Positions 20,959 to 31,451 of a stretch of DNA of 64,000 bases are shown piece after piece (the first letter of the stretch is position 1; each line of letters starts with the position of its first letter). Under the pieces are notes generated by a model. That model was not told where the DNA came from, made no database searches, and saw nothing but the letters and a program-made list of their open reading frames with translations. The stretch is taken from positions 186,001 to 250,000 of the forward strand of contig CAMRHE010000354.1 of assembly GCA_947044405.1 (NCBI GenBank), in the 5' to 3' direction. The translations under genes were made by a program, and so were the position numbers. The DNA comes from Leptodactylus fallax. Its lineage: Eukaryota; Chordata; Amphibia; Anura; Leptodactylidae.

Positions 20959-23900
20959 GTGGGAAACAACTCCCAGACAACTGAGAAAGTGGATGAAAAT
21001 CCCAAAGTTTCTAGGAATGGAAGTAATGTCCAGTGTGTCAGCAGTCCCAGTGCAAGCCAAGATGGGAAGAAAGTTATTGCAAAGAAAGCAGTAGCAGAAG
21101 CAAGCAGAGGTACGGTGCAACAACCTACCAAAGTAATTGTGCAGCATCCAGACAGAATGGCTGATTGTAAGAAGAAGCAAGCCGTGCAGCCTGTGCAGAC
21201 GCCATTACAGGTTACAGGTGTCCCGTCCACTCCACCCTCCTGCAGACAGAGGAAAACGTCCTTGGAGAGACAGACCATGCTGGAGAACATGCAGCGGCCT
21301 GTACTGGTGCGGTCTGAGCGGACAAGATCTGGCAGTGAAAACTGAAAAACTGTAGTTAAGGCTGTGGATGAGACCAAAGTGAGACCAGCAGGGAGACTTC
21401 ATGGTACTAGTAGTGCGGTCACTGGGAACAAACCGGGACATAGTCCCCAACCTGTAGATTGTGGCCCCATGGCAGTGACAACAGCTGCAGCAGGCCAGAA
21501 GTCACAGGCTACACCGACCAGAAGCCAAACTGTGAGTAACCAGCCTGCAAAACTACCTAATAATGCACAGAGTGTTACAATGGCTGAGGGTCAGGGCTGT
21601 GGAGTCGGAGTCGGAGTCGGTGCCTATTTTGGTGGAGTCGGAGTCGGTATAAAATGGACCGACTCCGACTCCCAAAATATATAATAAATTGGTACAGTTA
21701 GTAGTACAATGCAGTATGTGCTGAATATATTTTCATAAGAATTTGGGAAAATGATGAAATGTTGAAAATGATGAAATGTCCTGTAAAGGTCTGTTCTATT
21801 CCTCATATAATGATGAGACTGAGTTCTGAGTGAACCTATAAGGTTTAGCAGTCCAGGGCTGTGGAGTCGGAGGGGAGTCGGAGTCGGAGTCGGTGCCTAT
21901 TTTGGTGGAATCGGAGTCGGAGTTGGAGTCGGAGTCAGGGGAAATTGAGGAGTCGGAGTCGGGGCTTTGGCGTACCGACTCCACAGCCCTGCTGAGGGTG
22001 CACCTGAACTGCGCCTGGCAGACGAGATCCCAGCACTGGTCAAGAGACTGGAGACATTAAAGGCGGGTAAAATATATCTGCAGCGACAGATTGACTGTGC
22101 CTACAAAATAAGGGCTGCTAAACCTTGGTTAGAGGAAGTAGTGGACAAGAAGCTGAGTGCACTGGCGAAAGAGCTCGCCGATATCGTACAGGAGACCGAG
22201 ACTGTACTGGAGCAAATGGGACCAGTGGGAGAATCATACAGAAACCAGCAGCGATTCGAGGAATACCGGAAGTCACCATCCTCTCGCTCTAGGTCTGAAC
22301 CCTCTCAAGATGGCGGCCAGCAGTCCCATGCCAAGCCTATTCTGCAGCCAGCAAGTTTCCCTTTTAAGGAAGGGAATTTGTATGGGGAAGGAGCAGCTAA
22401 TGCCAGGCCACAGCAAAGACCTGCAGCAGTTCCTGGCAAGGCACCACAAGTCCCAGCAAGCAGCACTTTACAGCAAGATCATGGACCCCTGCCTGAAGTA
22501 GCATCTGTGCAGACACCACAAGTCCCAGGAGGCAGGTCATCTCAGCAGGACTGTGGACTCTTACCTGAAGGTACTGGTGCACATTTGGGGTCTCAGGTTG
22601 TTAGTGTGTGGGACAGTCTGGACTCTGCTGTGCAAGTCACCAATAGTGACTATAAAAACATTGCGGACTCTGCTGCCACTGACTATCCATCTAATATGTC
22701 TGAAATGATAGATAATCCTGTATGTAATAATGGCCCAGCAGGGGAAAGTGTTTCTCATTCTGGGGGGGATCCTTCACCATCTATGACATTAGACCCCTCT
22801 ACAGTCCAGTCTCTGGAGTCTGGTGATGTCGTAGACATAGAGGTTGATGGTGGGGCGGACACAGCACAGTCCAATGTACAGGACTTTCCCCCTCTAGATA
22901 CTCACGCAGTAACAGAACCTCGTAGTGCAGGTGCTCAGCAGCCCACACAGCACCCACAGACACGCCAAGATGGCGGATCTGGCCATACCTCCTCTGGGAA
23001 TGCCTGGAGCCGTGGTGCAACTTCTTTTACGTCAGGCACAAACTATACAGGCCAGGCTTTCAAGAGGAGGAATGTAGTCAGGTTTAGGCACAGAGGTGCC
23101 AAGGAAGATCTGTCTGATAGAAGGTTTGTGGTCAGAGGGCTCCTATGTACCCAGATTGGTTTCCTGCCGACTGACATCCTGGCAGTAATAAATCTTCCTG
23201 ACCGCCAGGGGTATAATGTTAGTTTTAAGCTGATGTCTGATCTGAACCGTTTCTAATGTCACCAGGTTCAGAGACACTGAGGGTTGGAATAAGTTCAGCT
23301 TCATCCCCATCTCTAGGCCAGATACAGCAAATGTCACCATTGTATTCTGGAATGAAGCCGTTCCCCCTCAGGACATTGTCATCTGGCTCAGGAGACACTG
23401 CGACCTCATGTCCGATCTGACTAAGAATAGGGATGAAGACGGGATCTGGACTGGTGGGTGGAAGGTCCTGGTTAAGTTGCGTCAGAACAACAACGTAACC
23501 CAACATCTGCCCAACTCATTCTTTATTGGCTGAGAGAAAGGCGTCTGCTTCTATGCGGGTCAGCCACGCAGATGCTTTAAGTGTGGGAAGGCCGGTCATA
23601 TAGCGAGCGTGTGCACCATGGTAAAATGCAACTTGTGTAATGAAATGGGCCACGTGAGCCCTACCTGCCAAAACATCAGGTGTAATCTGTGTGGTAAGAT
23701 CGGTCACCCTCACAGGGATTGTCCTGACGCTTGGCACAACATCCATAGGGATATCCCTGATGAGGACTTGCTGGCAGCGGCTGATGACATACAGGAGGAG
23801 GAGGAGGTGCTGTTTTCAGGGTCAGTAGTCACTGAGTCAGAGCCCCAAACAAATACGGGTGATACCTCCCAAGACCAAGCCCAGTCAGAACCCATTGAGG

Positions 23901-24283
23901 CGACCATGGAGGTTGTTGACCAAGTTGTACAACCCTCAGTGGCCATCTCTTCTCCTGCCCCAACACCCACCAGTATTAAGAGAAGGAAGAAAGACAGATC
24001 CAGCCGTAAGGCTGAGGGTGAGTGGACCACTGTCAAAAAAACAACTAGGATGAGAGTAGAAAGAACTGGCGATGTCACAGCAACGGCAAATAGGTTCTAT
24101 ATTCTATCAGAGTCAGACGGGGAAGAGGAATTAGACAGGAAAATTCAACAAATGATGGCAGAGTATGATGAGGAACCAGAGGGCGATCCTCCTACTAAAA
24201 GGAGACCCCGCCGAGCTGAGGTGCAGTCTGAATCAGACATGGAAACAGCAGTTCACCAGGACAGCTCTGATTCAGATCTATGA
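20959..24283 (+). pseudogene. LINE ORF1 (Gag-like) protein with three CCHC zinc knuckles, broken
   Basis: Open pieces lie at about 20959-21345, 21364-21591, 21992-23256 and, after a frame change, about 23260-24283. The N-terminal part is low-complexity (Q, P, S-rich). The C-terminal part has a conserved block with R-P-D-T-A-N-V-T, P-P-Q-D-I-V-I-W-L-R-R-H-C and L-P-N-S-F-F-I-G. Three CCHC knuckles in tandem follow (about 23572-23725), then an acidic tail. This resembles the ORF1/ZCCHC3-like proteins of amphibian L1/Tx1-type LINEs. Damage includes frameshifts near 21345 and 23256, a TGA at about 23530 and the MITE insertion. No ATG could be fixed as the start. It would act as the RNA-binding partner of a LINE ORF2, which is absent here. 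Confidence 0.75.
21592..21991. mobile_element. hAT-type MITE (CAGGGCTGTGGAGTCGG ends) inside LINE ORF1
   Basis: The ends CAGGGCTGTGGAGTCGG and CCGACTCCACAGCCCTG are perfect inverted repeats. The octamer CTGAGGGT is duplicated at 21584-21591 and 21992-21999. GTCGGA hexamer repeats fill both subterminal regions. A second internal left end at 21854 suggests a nested or partly duplicated copy (21854-21991). No transposase. Confidence 0.85.
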
Positions 24284-24485
24284 TGGAAGAAAGTGGATCT
24301 AGTTTAAGTTTGATCTATTTAGTTTTACTGTATGTTCTTTAAATTTTCTTCTCCAACAGGTGTGGACTCTTTAAGTTGATTTTGCTTTAAGTATTTTCTT
24401 GTTTGATCCTTCTTTGTACATACAAAATGTCTGAAATTACTGGAAGAATTTTTGTTTAATTGTATTTATGTTTGTTTTTACTTTA

Positions 24486-25843
24486 ATAAAAATTGCCTCC
24501 TATGTACAAGAATATAACTACTATAATACTGCCCCTATGTACAAGAATATAACTACTATAATACTGCTCCTATGTACAAGAATATAACTACTATAATACT
24601 ACCCCCTATGTACAAGAATATAACTACTATAATACTGCCCCTATGTACAAGAATATAACTACTATAATACTGCCTCCTATGTACAAGAATATAACTACTA
24701 TAATACTGCCTCTATATACAAGAATATAACTACTATAATACTGCCTCCTATGTACAAGAATATAACTACTATAATACTGCCTCCTATGTACAAGAATATA
24801 ACTACTATAATACTGCTCCTATGTACAAGAATATAACTACTATAATACTGCCTCCTATGTACAAGAATATAACTACTATAATACTGCCTCCTATGTACAA
24901 GAATATAACTACTATAATACTGCCCCCTATGTACAAGAATATAACTACTATAATACTGCTCCTATGTACAAGAATATAACTACTATAATACTGCTCCTAT
25001 GTACAAGAATATAACTACTATAATACTGCTCCTATGTACAAGGATATAACTACTATAATACTGCTCCAATGAACAAGAATATAACTACTATAATACTGCC
25101 CCCTATGTACAAGAATATAACTACTAGAATACTGCCTCCTATGTACAAGAATATAACTACTATAATACTGCCTCTATATACAAGAATATAACTACTATAA
25201 TACTACCTCCTATGTACAAGAATATAACTACTATAATACTGCTCCTATGTACAAGGATATAACTACTATAATACTGCCTCCTATGTACAAGAATATAACT
25301 ACTATAATACTGCTCCTATGTACAAGGATATAACTACTATAATACTGCTTCAATGTACAAGAATATAACTACTATAATACTGCTCCTATGTACAAGAATA
25401 TAACTACTATAATACTGCTCCTATGTACAAGGATATAACTACTATAATACTGCCTCCTATGTACAAGAATATAACTACTATAATACTGTTCCTATGTACA
25501 AGAATATAATTACTATAATACTGCCCCCTATGTACAAGAATATAACTACTATAATACTGCTCCTATGTATAAGAATATAACTACTATAATACTACCCCTA
25601 TGTACTAGAACATAACTACTATAATACTGCTTCAATGTACAAGAATATACCTACTATAATACTGCCCCTATGTACAAGAATATAACTACTATAATACTGC
25701 ACCTATGTACAAGAATATAACTACTATAATACTGCTCCTATGTACAAGAATATAACTACTATAATACTGCTCCTATGTACAAGAATATAACTACTATAAT
25801 ACTGCTCCTATGTACAAGGATATAACTACAATAATACTGTCCT
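24486..25843 (+). repeat. 35-bp minisatellite, right part
   Basis: Continuation of the array at 19653-20837, about 38 units. The variant GCCTCC before TATGTACAAG is common here and rare in most of the left part. Confidence 0.95.
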
Positions 25844-26227
25844 TCCTTCTCTGGTAGTTGCAATATGATGCTTAGGCACAAGGGGTCTCGTCTAAGTACG
25901 AAACATTGTCTAGAAAATGTGTTAATGAACAGTGAATTGTAGTTGGTGACTTTTTCTCTGATTCCGGTCTTGATTCATTATATTTCTGAGGCCATATTCT
26001 GTATTGTCTCTTAGTAAATATTTGGCCAATCTGGGACGATACACAGACTGTTTGTTTTTTCCAGCCCTAACACCAGCTTTATCCAGACCCTACCATGGCC
26101 TCACTATATCTTAAACTCAACTTTTCCAATATGGGGTTCCTCGTGTTCCGTCAACTCCATTGAACCCTATGCTCCTATGTCTTTTATCCTTTCTGTCTTG
26201 AAGTGATATTTGACCAAACTTTGGCAT
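25844..26227. other. Intergenic, no gene seen
   Basis: No recognisable element. Confidence 0.4.
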
Positions 26228-26445
26228 GAAAAAGGGTTAACCAAGACCTCATCCTTAGGATAGGTCATTAATATCAGATCATTGGGGGTTCCACCTGGCA
26301 CCCCACCAATTAGCTAAAATTGACTCTGTACAATTGGTAGAGGCCCTATTGCAGCTCAGCTCCCATTCATTTGATCAGACCCCCACCTATCTGATATTAG
26401 GGATATGTCATTAATACTAGGTCTTGGTTGACCCCTTGTTTGGAG
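26228..26445. repeat. Short fold-back MITE
   Basis: The left block GGGTTAACCAAGACCTCATC and the right block TAGGTCTTGGTTGACCCCTT are inverse copies, with CATTAATATCAGATC and GATATTAGG also opposed. Confidence 0.65.
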
Positions 26446-26707
26446 TAGTCTTAGATGCTGTGGTCATTAGTAACATTGACATCTGAGAGGTTACACAGAG
26501 GGAGGGGGTTCCCTCTTCCCCCAATCCCCCTATGATATATCTATGGGTTGCCAAGGGGTTGTTATGGCAGCGTGAGGCCTAGTGAAGGTCCCCAGGCCTG
26601 CCATAATAACATTCATATAACAGAAAAGAGGCAGGGCGTAGCAGAACCATCACCTGAAAAATAAAAAATGGGTGCCAAAACATGGCAATTCTATGTAATT
26701 AAAAAAA

Positions 26708-26712
26708 GATAT

Positions 26713-26760
<48 letters not shown>
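26708..26760. repeat. (TA)n microsatellite
   Basis: Alternating TA with few interruptions, immediately left of a large palindrome. Confidence 0.9.
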
Positions 26761-26765
<5 letters not shown>

Positions 26766-26773
26766 AAAAAAAT

Positions 26774-26816
26774 ATAAAATATATGTAGCTTTTTATGTTT
26801 TACTACTTAAAAAATG

Positions 26817-26865
<49 letters not shown>

Positions 26866-26914
26866 TTTTTACATTTTTTAAGTAGTAAAACATAAAAAGC
26901 TACATATATTTTAT
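26774..26914. repeat. Perfect 43-bp-arm palindrome with TA-repeat loop
   Basis: The left arm 26774-26816 and right arm 26872-26914 are exact reverse complements, containing TGTAGCTTTTTATGTTTTAC and its inverse. The loop is an alternating-TA tract. Confidence 0.9.
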
Positions 26915-26929
26915 TTATTCACAGTCAAA

Positions 26930-27651
26930 TTGACCTACAGAATAAAGTTATCCTTTTAAAGTACGACACACTGAACCTCCTAAAAACAAAACTGAAAAAA
27001 AAAACAATTGCAGATTTGGGCTTTTTCACCATTTCATTCCACAAATATTCTGTTTTCAGTTTCTCAATACTTTATATGGAACATTAAATAGTTGGCAATA
27101 AACGGTACAGCTCATCCCACAAAAAAACAATCCCTCATACTGCATAGGAATGGGAATAAAGTTCTAAATCTTGGAAGGTGGGGATAAAAAGAAAAAAACA
27201 AAAACAAAGGGTTGAAGGTGGTGATGTTTGAAGACAACCCCTGGCCATAGGCCTTATTACCATTTTGGCGAAAGTTTGTATGTAGCTGCAGAAGTGTAAA
27301 GCAAATCACAATGAAGGGCACATACTTGGTACATACTTGGGCCTAGAGAGCTCAGCTGAGCACCTGGACCGCAAAAAAAAGTTGATTCACTGTTATTGAG
27401 AAGAAGAAAAAGGGAAGTGGGAAGAAAATCCTGTAAACATGTAAAAGTATTAGGGACTCCACCCAATATTACAACATCTGAATTGCATTCTAAAGAAGTC
27501 ACATGATGAGCGCTGCTCAAGAGATCACTTAATAAGAATAAAAAATTCCTAAATGGTGTAAATTTAGACAAAACTGCCTGCACCAAATATAGTGTTAGAG
27601 CTAAAAAAAAAACACCTATTGCTTGCTACTGCCTGAAACCGCTCACCTAAC
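26930..27651. other. Intergenic, no gene seen
   Basis: Short frames only; no domain seen. It abuts the broken edge of the left gypsy LTR. Confidence 0.4.
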
Positions 27652-27978
27652 AGTATATTGTATGTATGTATTATTACCCTGTTGATTCTTATAAAGCTAC
27701 TGTTATAACCTTATGTGGTATCTGTATGTATTCTTCAGACTGTGAGATTAGTACAGTGATCCTTGTTAAGGCTACTAACTGTACCTCATGGGTAAGTCCC
27801 AGGAAGAGATCCTCCCTGTAATACAGAGACTCTATCCTGGGTGGAGGCACTGATATACTTCATATATGTTCCCACTCTTCCCTTCAGCGAAGGCTTCAGG
27901 TCCCATTATACACACAGGTCAGCGCCAGAGTCTGTTGCGGGAGGGATAATACTCATACCCCCCCCAAATAGGGCTACA
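27652..27978 (+). repeat. Left LTR, 3' third only
   Basis: It matches the last 327 bp of the right LTR and ends AATAGGGCTACA. The first roughly 680 bp are missing, including the region expected to hold the U3 promoter. The putative primer-binding site starts directly after at about 27979 (TTTGGAGGCACTGC); the matching tRNA was not assigned. Confidence 0.9.
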
Positions 27979-28022
27979 TTTGGAGGCACTGCTGAGATTT
28001 AGAAGTGGGAATAGTCATTGAT

Positions 28023-31000
28023 ATGGAGAAGCGATATAGCTCAGAGGGGAACCTCCCACTAGCTACTACATGGGATTACCGACCTCCTGTTCCTCCCCTG
28101 GTTCAGGTAAAGGAAGAACCCCGCTCAGCCAGTTACCCCCCCAGTATGGCCGTCGCTAGCAGTTCCTCTAGTGACAGTGCTATTAGCACTTTAGCCAGGC
28201 TGACTGAAATGTTAGCTCAGGGCCTGCAGGCCACTCACTACAAGAAACTAAAAGTATTCTCTGGTAATGTCCCAGTACCACAAGGGGAGGAAAACTTTGA
28301 GATATGGAAAGAACATACTCTCCAATGCCTGAAGGAATGGTCTTGCTCTGAAGAAGGCAAGCGGCAGCGTATCAGTGAAAGTTTGCGGTCTCCTGCTGCA
28401 GAATTGATCCGCTTGTACAGAGACTCTCATGAAGGAGTGAGTGCATTGGACTATATACAAGTACTGTCTGATCACTTTGAGCCATACTATGACCTTGCCC
28501 AGATGGTTGCTGATTACCGAATGGTTCGTCAAAAAGAAGGGGAAAATGTCTCTACTTTTATTAACCGTTTACAGCTACTTCTTTCACGTCTGGTGTACCA
28601 CGCAGCTATATCTACTTCAGAGGTAGACGCTATGAGAACCAGTCAGTTGGTGAGAGGGTTACAACCTCATCATCCTCTTGCTCAAGTACTCAAGGTCTTA
28701 CTATCTGATAGAGTCCTTCCATTTCCTGACTTAATGAAGTTAGTGAAGAAACAAGAAGCTGACATTAGTTTTAGTACCCCTAAGAAAGCGAAAAGCATCT
28801 CTAAAGAAGATGTTGTTCCTAATTCAAACAAGGACAAACCAGTGGAGCGGTCAGAACTTAGACAGTCCGCCACTCCATCCACTGCCACTCAATGGAGGAA
28901 GGATGCTAGAACCTGTTATAAATGTGGTCAGATGGGCCATACTGCCAGACAGTGTACGGAGGACAGTGAGGGATTGGGACACAGTGCTGTCTTCTCTATT
29001 CAGAATCAAAGACACCGAAGGAAGGCGGGCCGAGTAAAGACCAGAGGCGCTATCGCGGGCTCCAGGTCCGTTGTCAAAGTCACTGTCAATGGTCATGCCG
29101 CTCCTGCCCTGTTTGATACAGGATCTCAAGTGACCCTGATTTATCGCTCGTTCTACCAAAAGTATCTGAGGGATATACCTCTTCAGTCTACAGGACAAAT
29201 GAAATTGTGGGGGCTTAATTCAGGATCATATCCTGTAGATGGCAGCCTACAAGTAGTTATAGCTGTCCCTGAATTAGAAGATCAGAGTGTCGCTCCCATG
29301 AAGATTACGGCTCTTGTCTGTCCTGATACAGGGGATTCTTGTGCAGCTCCTGTGATACTTGGCACTAATTGTCCCGCAGTGCATTATGCTTTTCAGAAGT
29401 TTCTTGGAAGAGATTGGAACCCTGCAGCTCAGCCGGTGAATATATCTTCTGATCTTAGAGAACTCTGTGATGCCCTGTCTACTGGCTATCGACATGGAAT
29501 GGTATATCATATCGGTGAGAGAACCGTGGAAGTTCCTGCCGGCGGGGAGAGAGTTCTGAGAGTAGCCTCCAGCATTGCTCCCGATTTGCTTGAAGGGGGG
29601 AGTTATGTCCTTATGGAAACCCCTGAAGAAATGATTAACCAGAATGGCTGGATGGTGATCCCAGAGAGAAAGGACTGGAGAAATAAAGTGGAGTTATCTA
29701 CCTGTGTGACAGTGAGGAACTGTTCACCGCATCCGATTGTAATTGGACCATACCAGAATGTGGCCCACTGCTACCCTGTGCTTGGAGTAAATCCATACGC
29801 TGAAGTGTGCAGGATTCAAATCCGAGATGCAATCCCTAATCTCAATCTTGACTTGAGTGATCCACATTTACCAGAGGCCTGGAATCAGCGACTGACACAG
29901 AAGTTGTCTGAATTATCGGAAGTGTTCTCCATGGATGATATGGATGTAGGTTGTGGTAAAAGTGCTCAACACACTTTCCGATTGACCGATTCTACTCCCT
30001 TCCGGGAGCGACCACGGAGAGTTGCTCCAAAGGATGTTGATGAGTTAAGACAGACTCTACAGCAAATGAAAGGTCAGGGGATCATTGTGGACAGTAAGAG
30101 CCCCTATGCCTCACCTATTGTGGTGGTAAGAAAAAAATCTGGAGCAATTCGCCTATGTGTGGATTACAGAACTCTGAACCGGAGAACCTTACCTGATCAG
30201 TATACACTGCCGAGAATTGAAGAAGCTCTGGAAGCTCTGAATGGAAACTGTTGGTTCACAGTGCTGGACCTAAGATCGGGATACTATCAAGTCCCAATGG
30301 CACCTGAGGATCAGGAAAAGACAGCCTTCATATGCCCCTTGGGTTTCTTTCAGTTCACTCGTATGCCGCAAGGTACAAAAGGTGCGCCAGCAACGTTCCA
30401 AAGGTTGATGGAAAGAGTGTTAGGTGATTTAGTGCCCCGGGAATGCCTTGTATATCTTGATGACATTATTGTGTTTGGAAAGACGCTGGAAGAACATGAA
30501 GAACGACTCATGAGAGTACTCCATCACTTAAAAGAAGAGGGGCTGAAGTTGTCGGCTGACAAATGCAAATTTTGTAGATCTTCGGTCACTTATGTAGGTC
30601 ATATTGTTTCTGCTGAAGGAGTTGCTACCGATCCTGGTAAGATTGAAGCTGTGGTGAATTGGCCCCGACCGCAAAATATTACGGAGTTGCAATCTTTCTT
30701 GGGGTTTTGTGGATTCTATCGACGATTTGTGGAAGGATATTCAAAAATTGCTCGAGCCCTCCTCGACCTGTTGAAGAGTGATGCAGGAGATCCGGGAAAG
30801 AAGAAAGGGTCTTCCAAAAGCCTTTTTGGCGATAGGTGGACTGCGGATTGTGAAGAAGCATTTAAGTTGTTGAAGAAGAAATTGACAGAAGCTCCCGTTC
30901 TGGCTTATGCTGATGCACAGAAGCCATATGTGCTACATGTAGATGCCAGCTTTGAAGGATTAGGTGGCGTGCTGCACCAAGAATACCCGGCCGGGTTACG

Positions 31001-31388
31001 GCCCATAGCTTTCATAAGTCGAAGTCTTTCTCCCAGCGAGAAAAATTATCCAGTACATAAATTGGAGTTTTTGGCGCTCAAGTGGGCCATTGTTGATAAA
31101 TTACATGACTATTTATACGGAGCCACGTTTGAAGTAAGAACAGACAACAATCCACTGACATACGTTTTGTCAACCGCTAAGCTCGATGCTACAGGACATC
31201 GCTGGTTGGCAGCTTTATCCAACTACCAATTCACACTCAAGTATAAATCGGGGCCTAAGAACATTGGGGCAGATGCTCTATCAAGACGGCCTGGATTACC
31301 TAGTCCGGAAGTAGTGGATGAATGGGAAGAAGTGCCAAGTCCTGGAGTAGGAGCTTTGTGTGCCATGGCTGCTGTAGTTGAAGACTGA
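28023..31388 (+). CDS. gypsy Gag-protease-reverse transcriptase-RNase H polyprotein
   Basis: The first ATG is at 28023, giving 1121 residues to the TGA at 31386. Residues about 74-250 match the PNMA/gypsy Gag capsid pattern (K-L-K-V-F-S-G then W-K-E-H and L-R-S-P-A). A CCHC knuckle lies at C298, C301, H306, C311. The aspartic protease motif D-T-G-S is at 365-368. RT has the catalytic Y-L-D-D at 811-814. RNase H begins near 960, with a catalytic-type Asp at about 974. Gag and Pol share one frame, so no frameshift or readthrough is needed between them. The polyprotein drives reverse transcription of the element in the cytoplasm. The TGA cuts it off before integrase. This is a transposon gene, not a host gene. 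Confidence 0.93.
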   Translation: MEKRYSSEGNLPLATTWDYRPPVPPLVQVKEEPRSASYPPSMAVASSSSSDSAISTLARLTEMLAQGLQATHYKKLKVFSGNVPVPQGEENFEIWKEHTLQCLKEWSCSEEGKRQRISESLRSPAAELIRLYRDSHEGVSALDYIQVLSDHFEPYYDLAQMVADYRMVRQKEGENVSTFINRLQLLLSRLVYHAAISTSEVDAMRTSQLVRGLQPHHPLAQVLKVLLSDRVLPFPDLMKLVKKQEADISFSTPKKAKSISKEDVVPNSNKDKPVERSELRQSATPSTATQWRKDARTCYKCGQMGHTARQCTEDSEGLGHSAVFSIQNQRHRRKAGRVKTRGAIAGSRSVVKVTVNGHAAPALFDTGSQVTLIYRSFYQKYLRDIPLQSTGQMKLWGLNSGSYPVDGSLQVVIAVPELEDQSVAPMKITALVCPDTGDSCAAPVILGTNCPAVHYAFQKFLGRDWNPAAQPVNISSDLRELCDALSTGYRHGMVYHIGERTVEVPAGGERVLRVASSIAPDLLEGGSYVLMETPEEMINQNGWMVIPERKDWRNKVELSTCVTVRNCSPHPIVIGPYQNVAHCYPVLGVNPYAEVCRIQIRDAIPNLNLDLSDPHLPEAWNQRLTQKLSELSEVFSMDDMDVGCGKSAQHTFRLTDSTPFRERPRRVAPKDVDELRQTLQQMKGQGIIVDSKSPYASPIVVVRKKSGAIRLCVDYRTLNRRTLPDQYTLPRIEEALEALNGNCWFTVLDLRSGYYQVPMAPEDQEKTAFICPLGFFQFTRMPQGTKGAPATFQRLMERVLGDLVPRECLVYLDDIIVFGKTLEEHEERLMRVLHHLKEEGLKLSADKCKFCRSSVTYVGHIVSAEGVATDPGKIEAVVNWPRPQNITELQSFLGFCGFYRRFVEGYSKIARALLDLLKSDAGDPGKKKGSSKSLFGDRWTADCEEAFKLLKKKLTEAPVLAYADAQKPYVLHVDASFEGLGGVLHQEYPAGLRPIAFISRSLSPSEKNYPVHKLEFLALKWAIVDKLHDYLYGATFEVRTDNNPLTYVLSTAKLDATGHRWLAALSNYQFTLKYKSGPKNIGADALSRRPGLPSPEVVDEWEEVPSPGVGALCAMAAVVED

Positions 31389-31451
31389 GTAGCCTTTTCT
31401 GAAACTCGGCTTATTGACTCTATTGGGGGAGGTCCCGAAGCTGTACCAGAC

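Larger units (their letters stand above)
20838..24494 (+). mobile_element. LINE-derived ORF1 insertion inside the minisatellite
   Basis: Non-repeat DNA is inserted between two blocks of the 35-bp array. The nonamer TGCCTCCTA occurs at both borders (left ending at about 20830-20838, right starting at about 24494), consistent with a target duplication but also with the array's own sequence. The insert holds a zinc-knuckle ORF1, a 3' UTR of about 200 bp with AATAAA near 24484, and no ORF2. It is itself interrupted by a hAT-type MITE at 21592-21991. Confidence 0.75.

Noticed and set aside
21624..21984. S-D-S-D-S-rich frames
   Set aside because: Translation of GTCGGA repeats inside a hAT-type MITE.
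19653..25843. CRISPR-like array
   Set aside because: Units are contiguous 35-bp tandem repeats without unique spacers, in vertebrate DNA.
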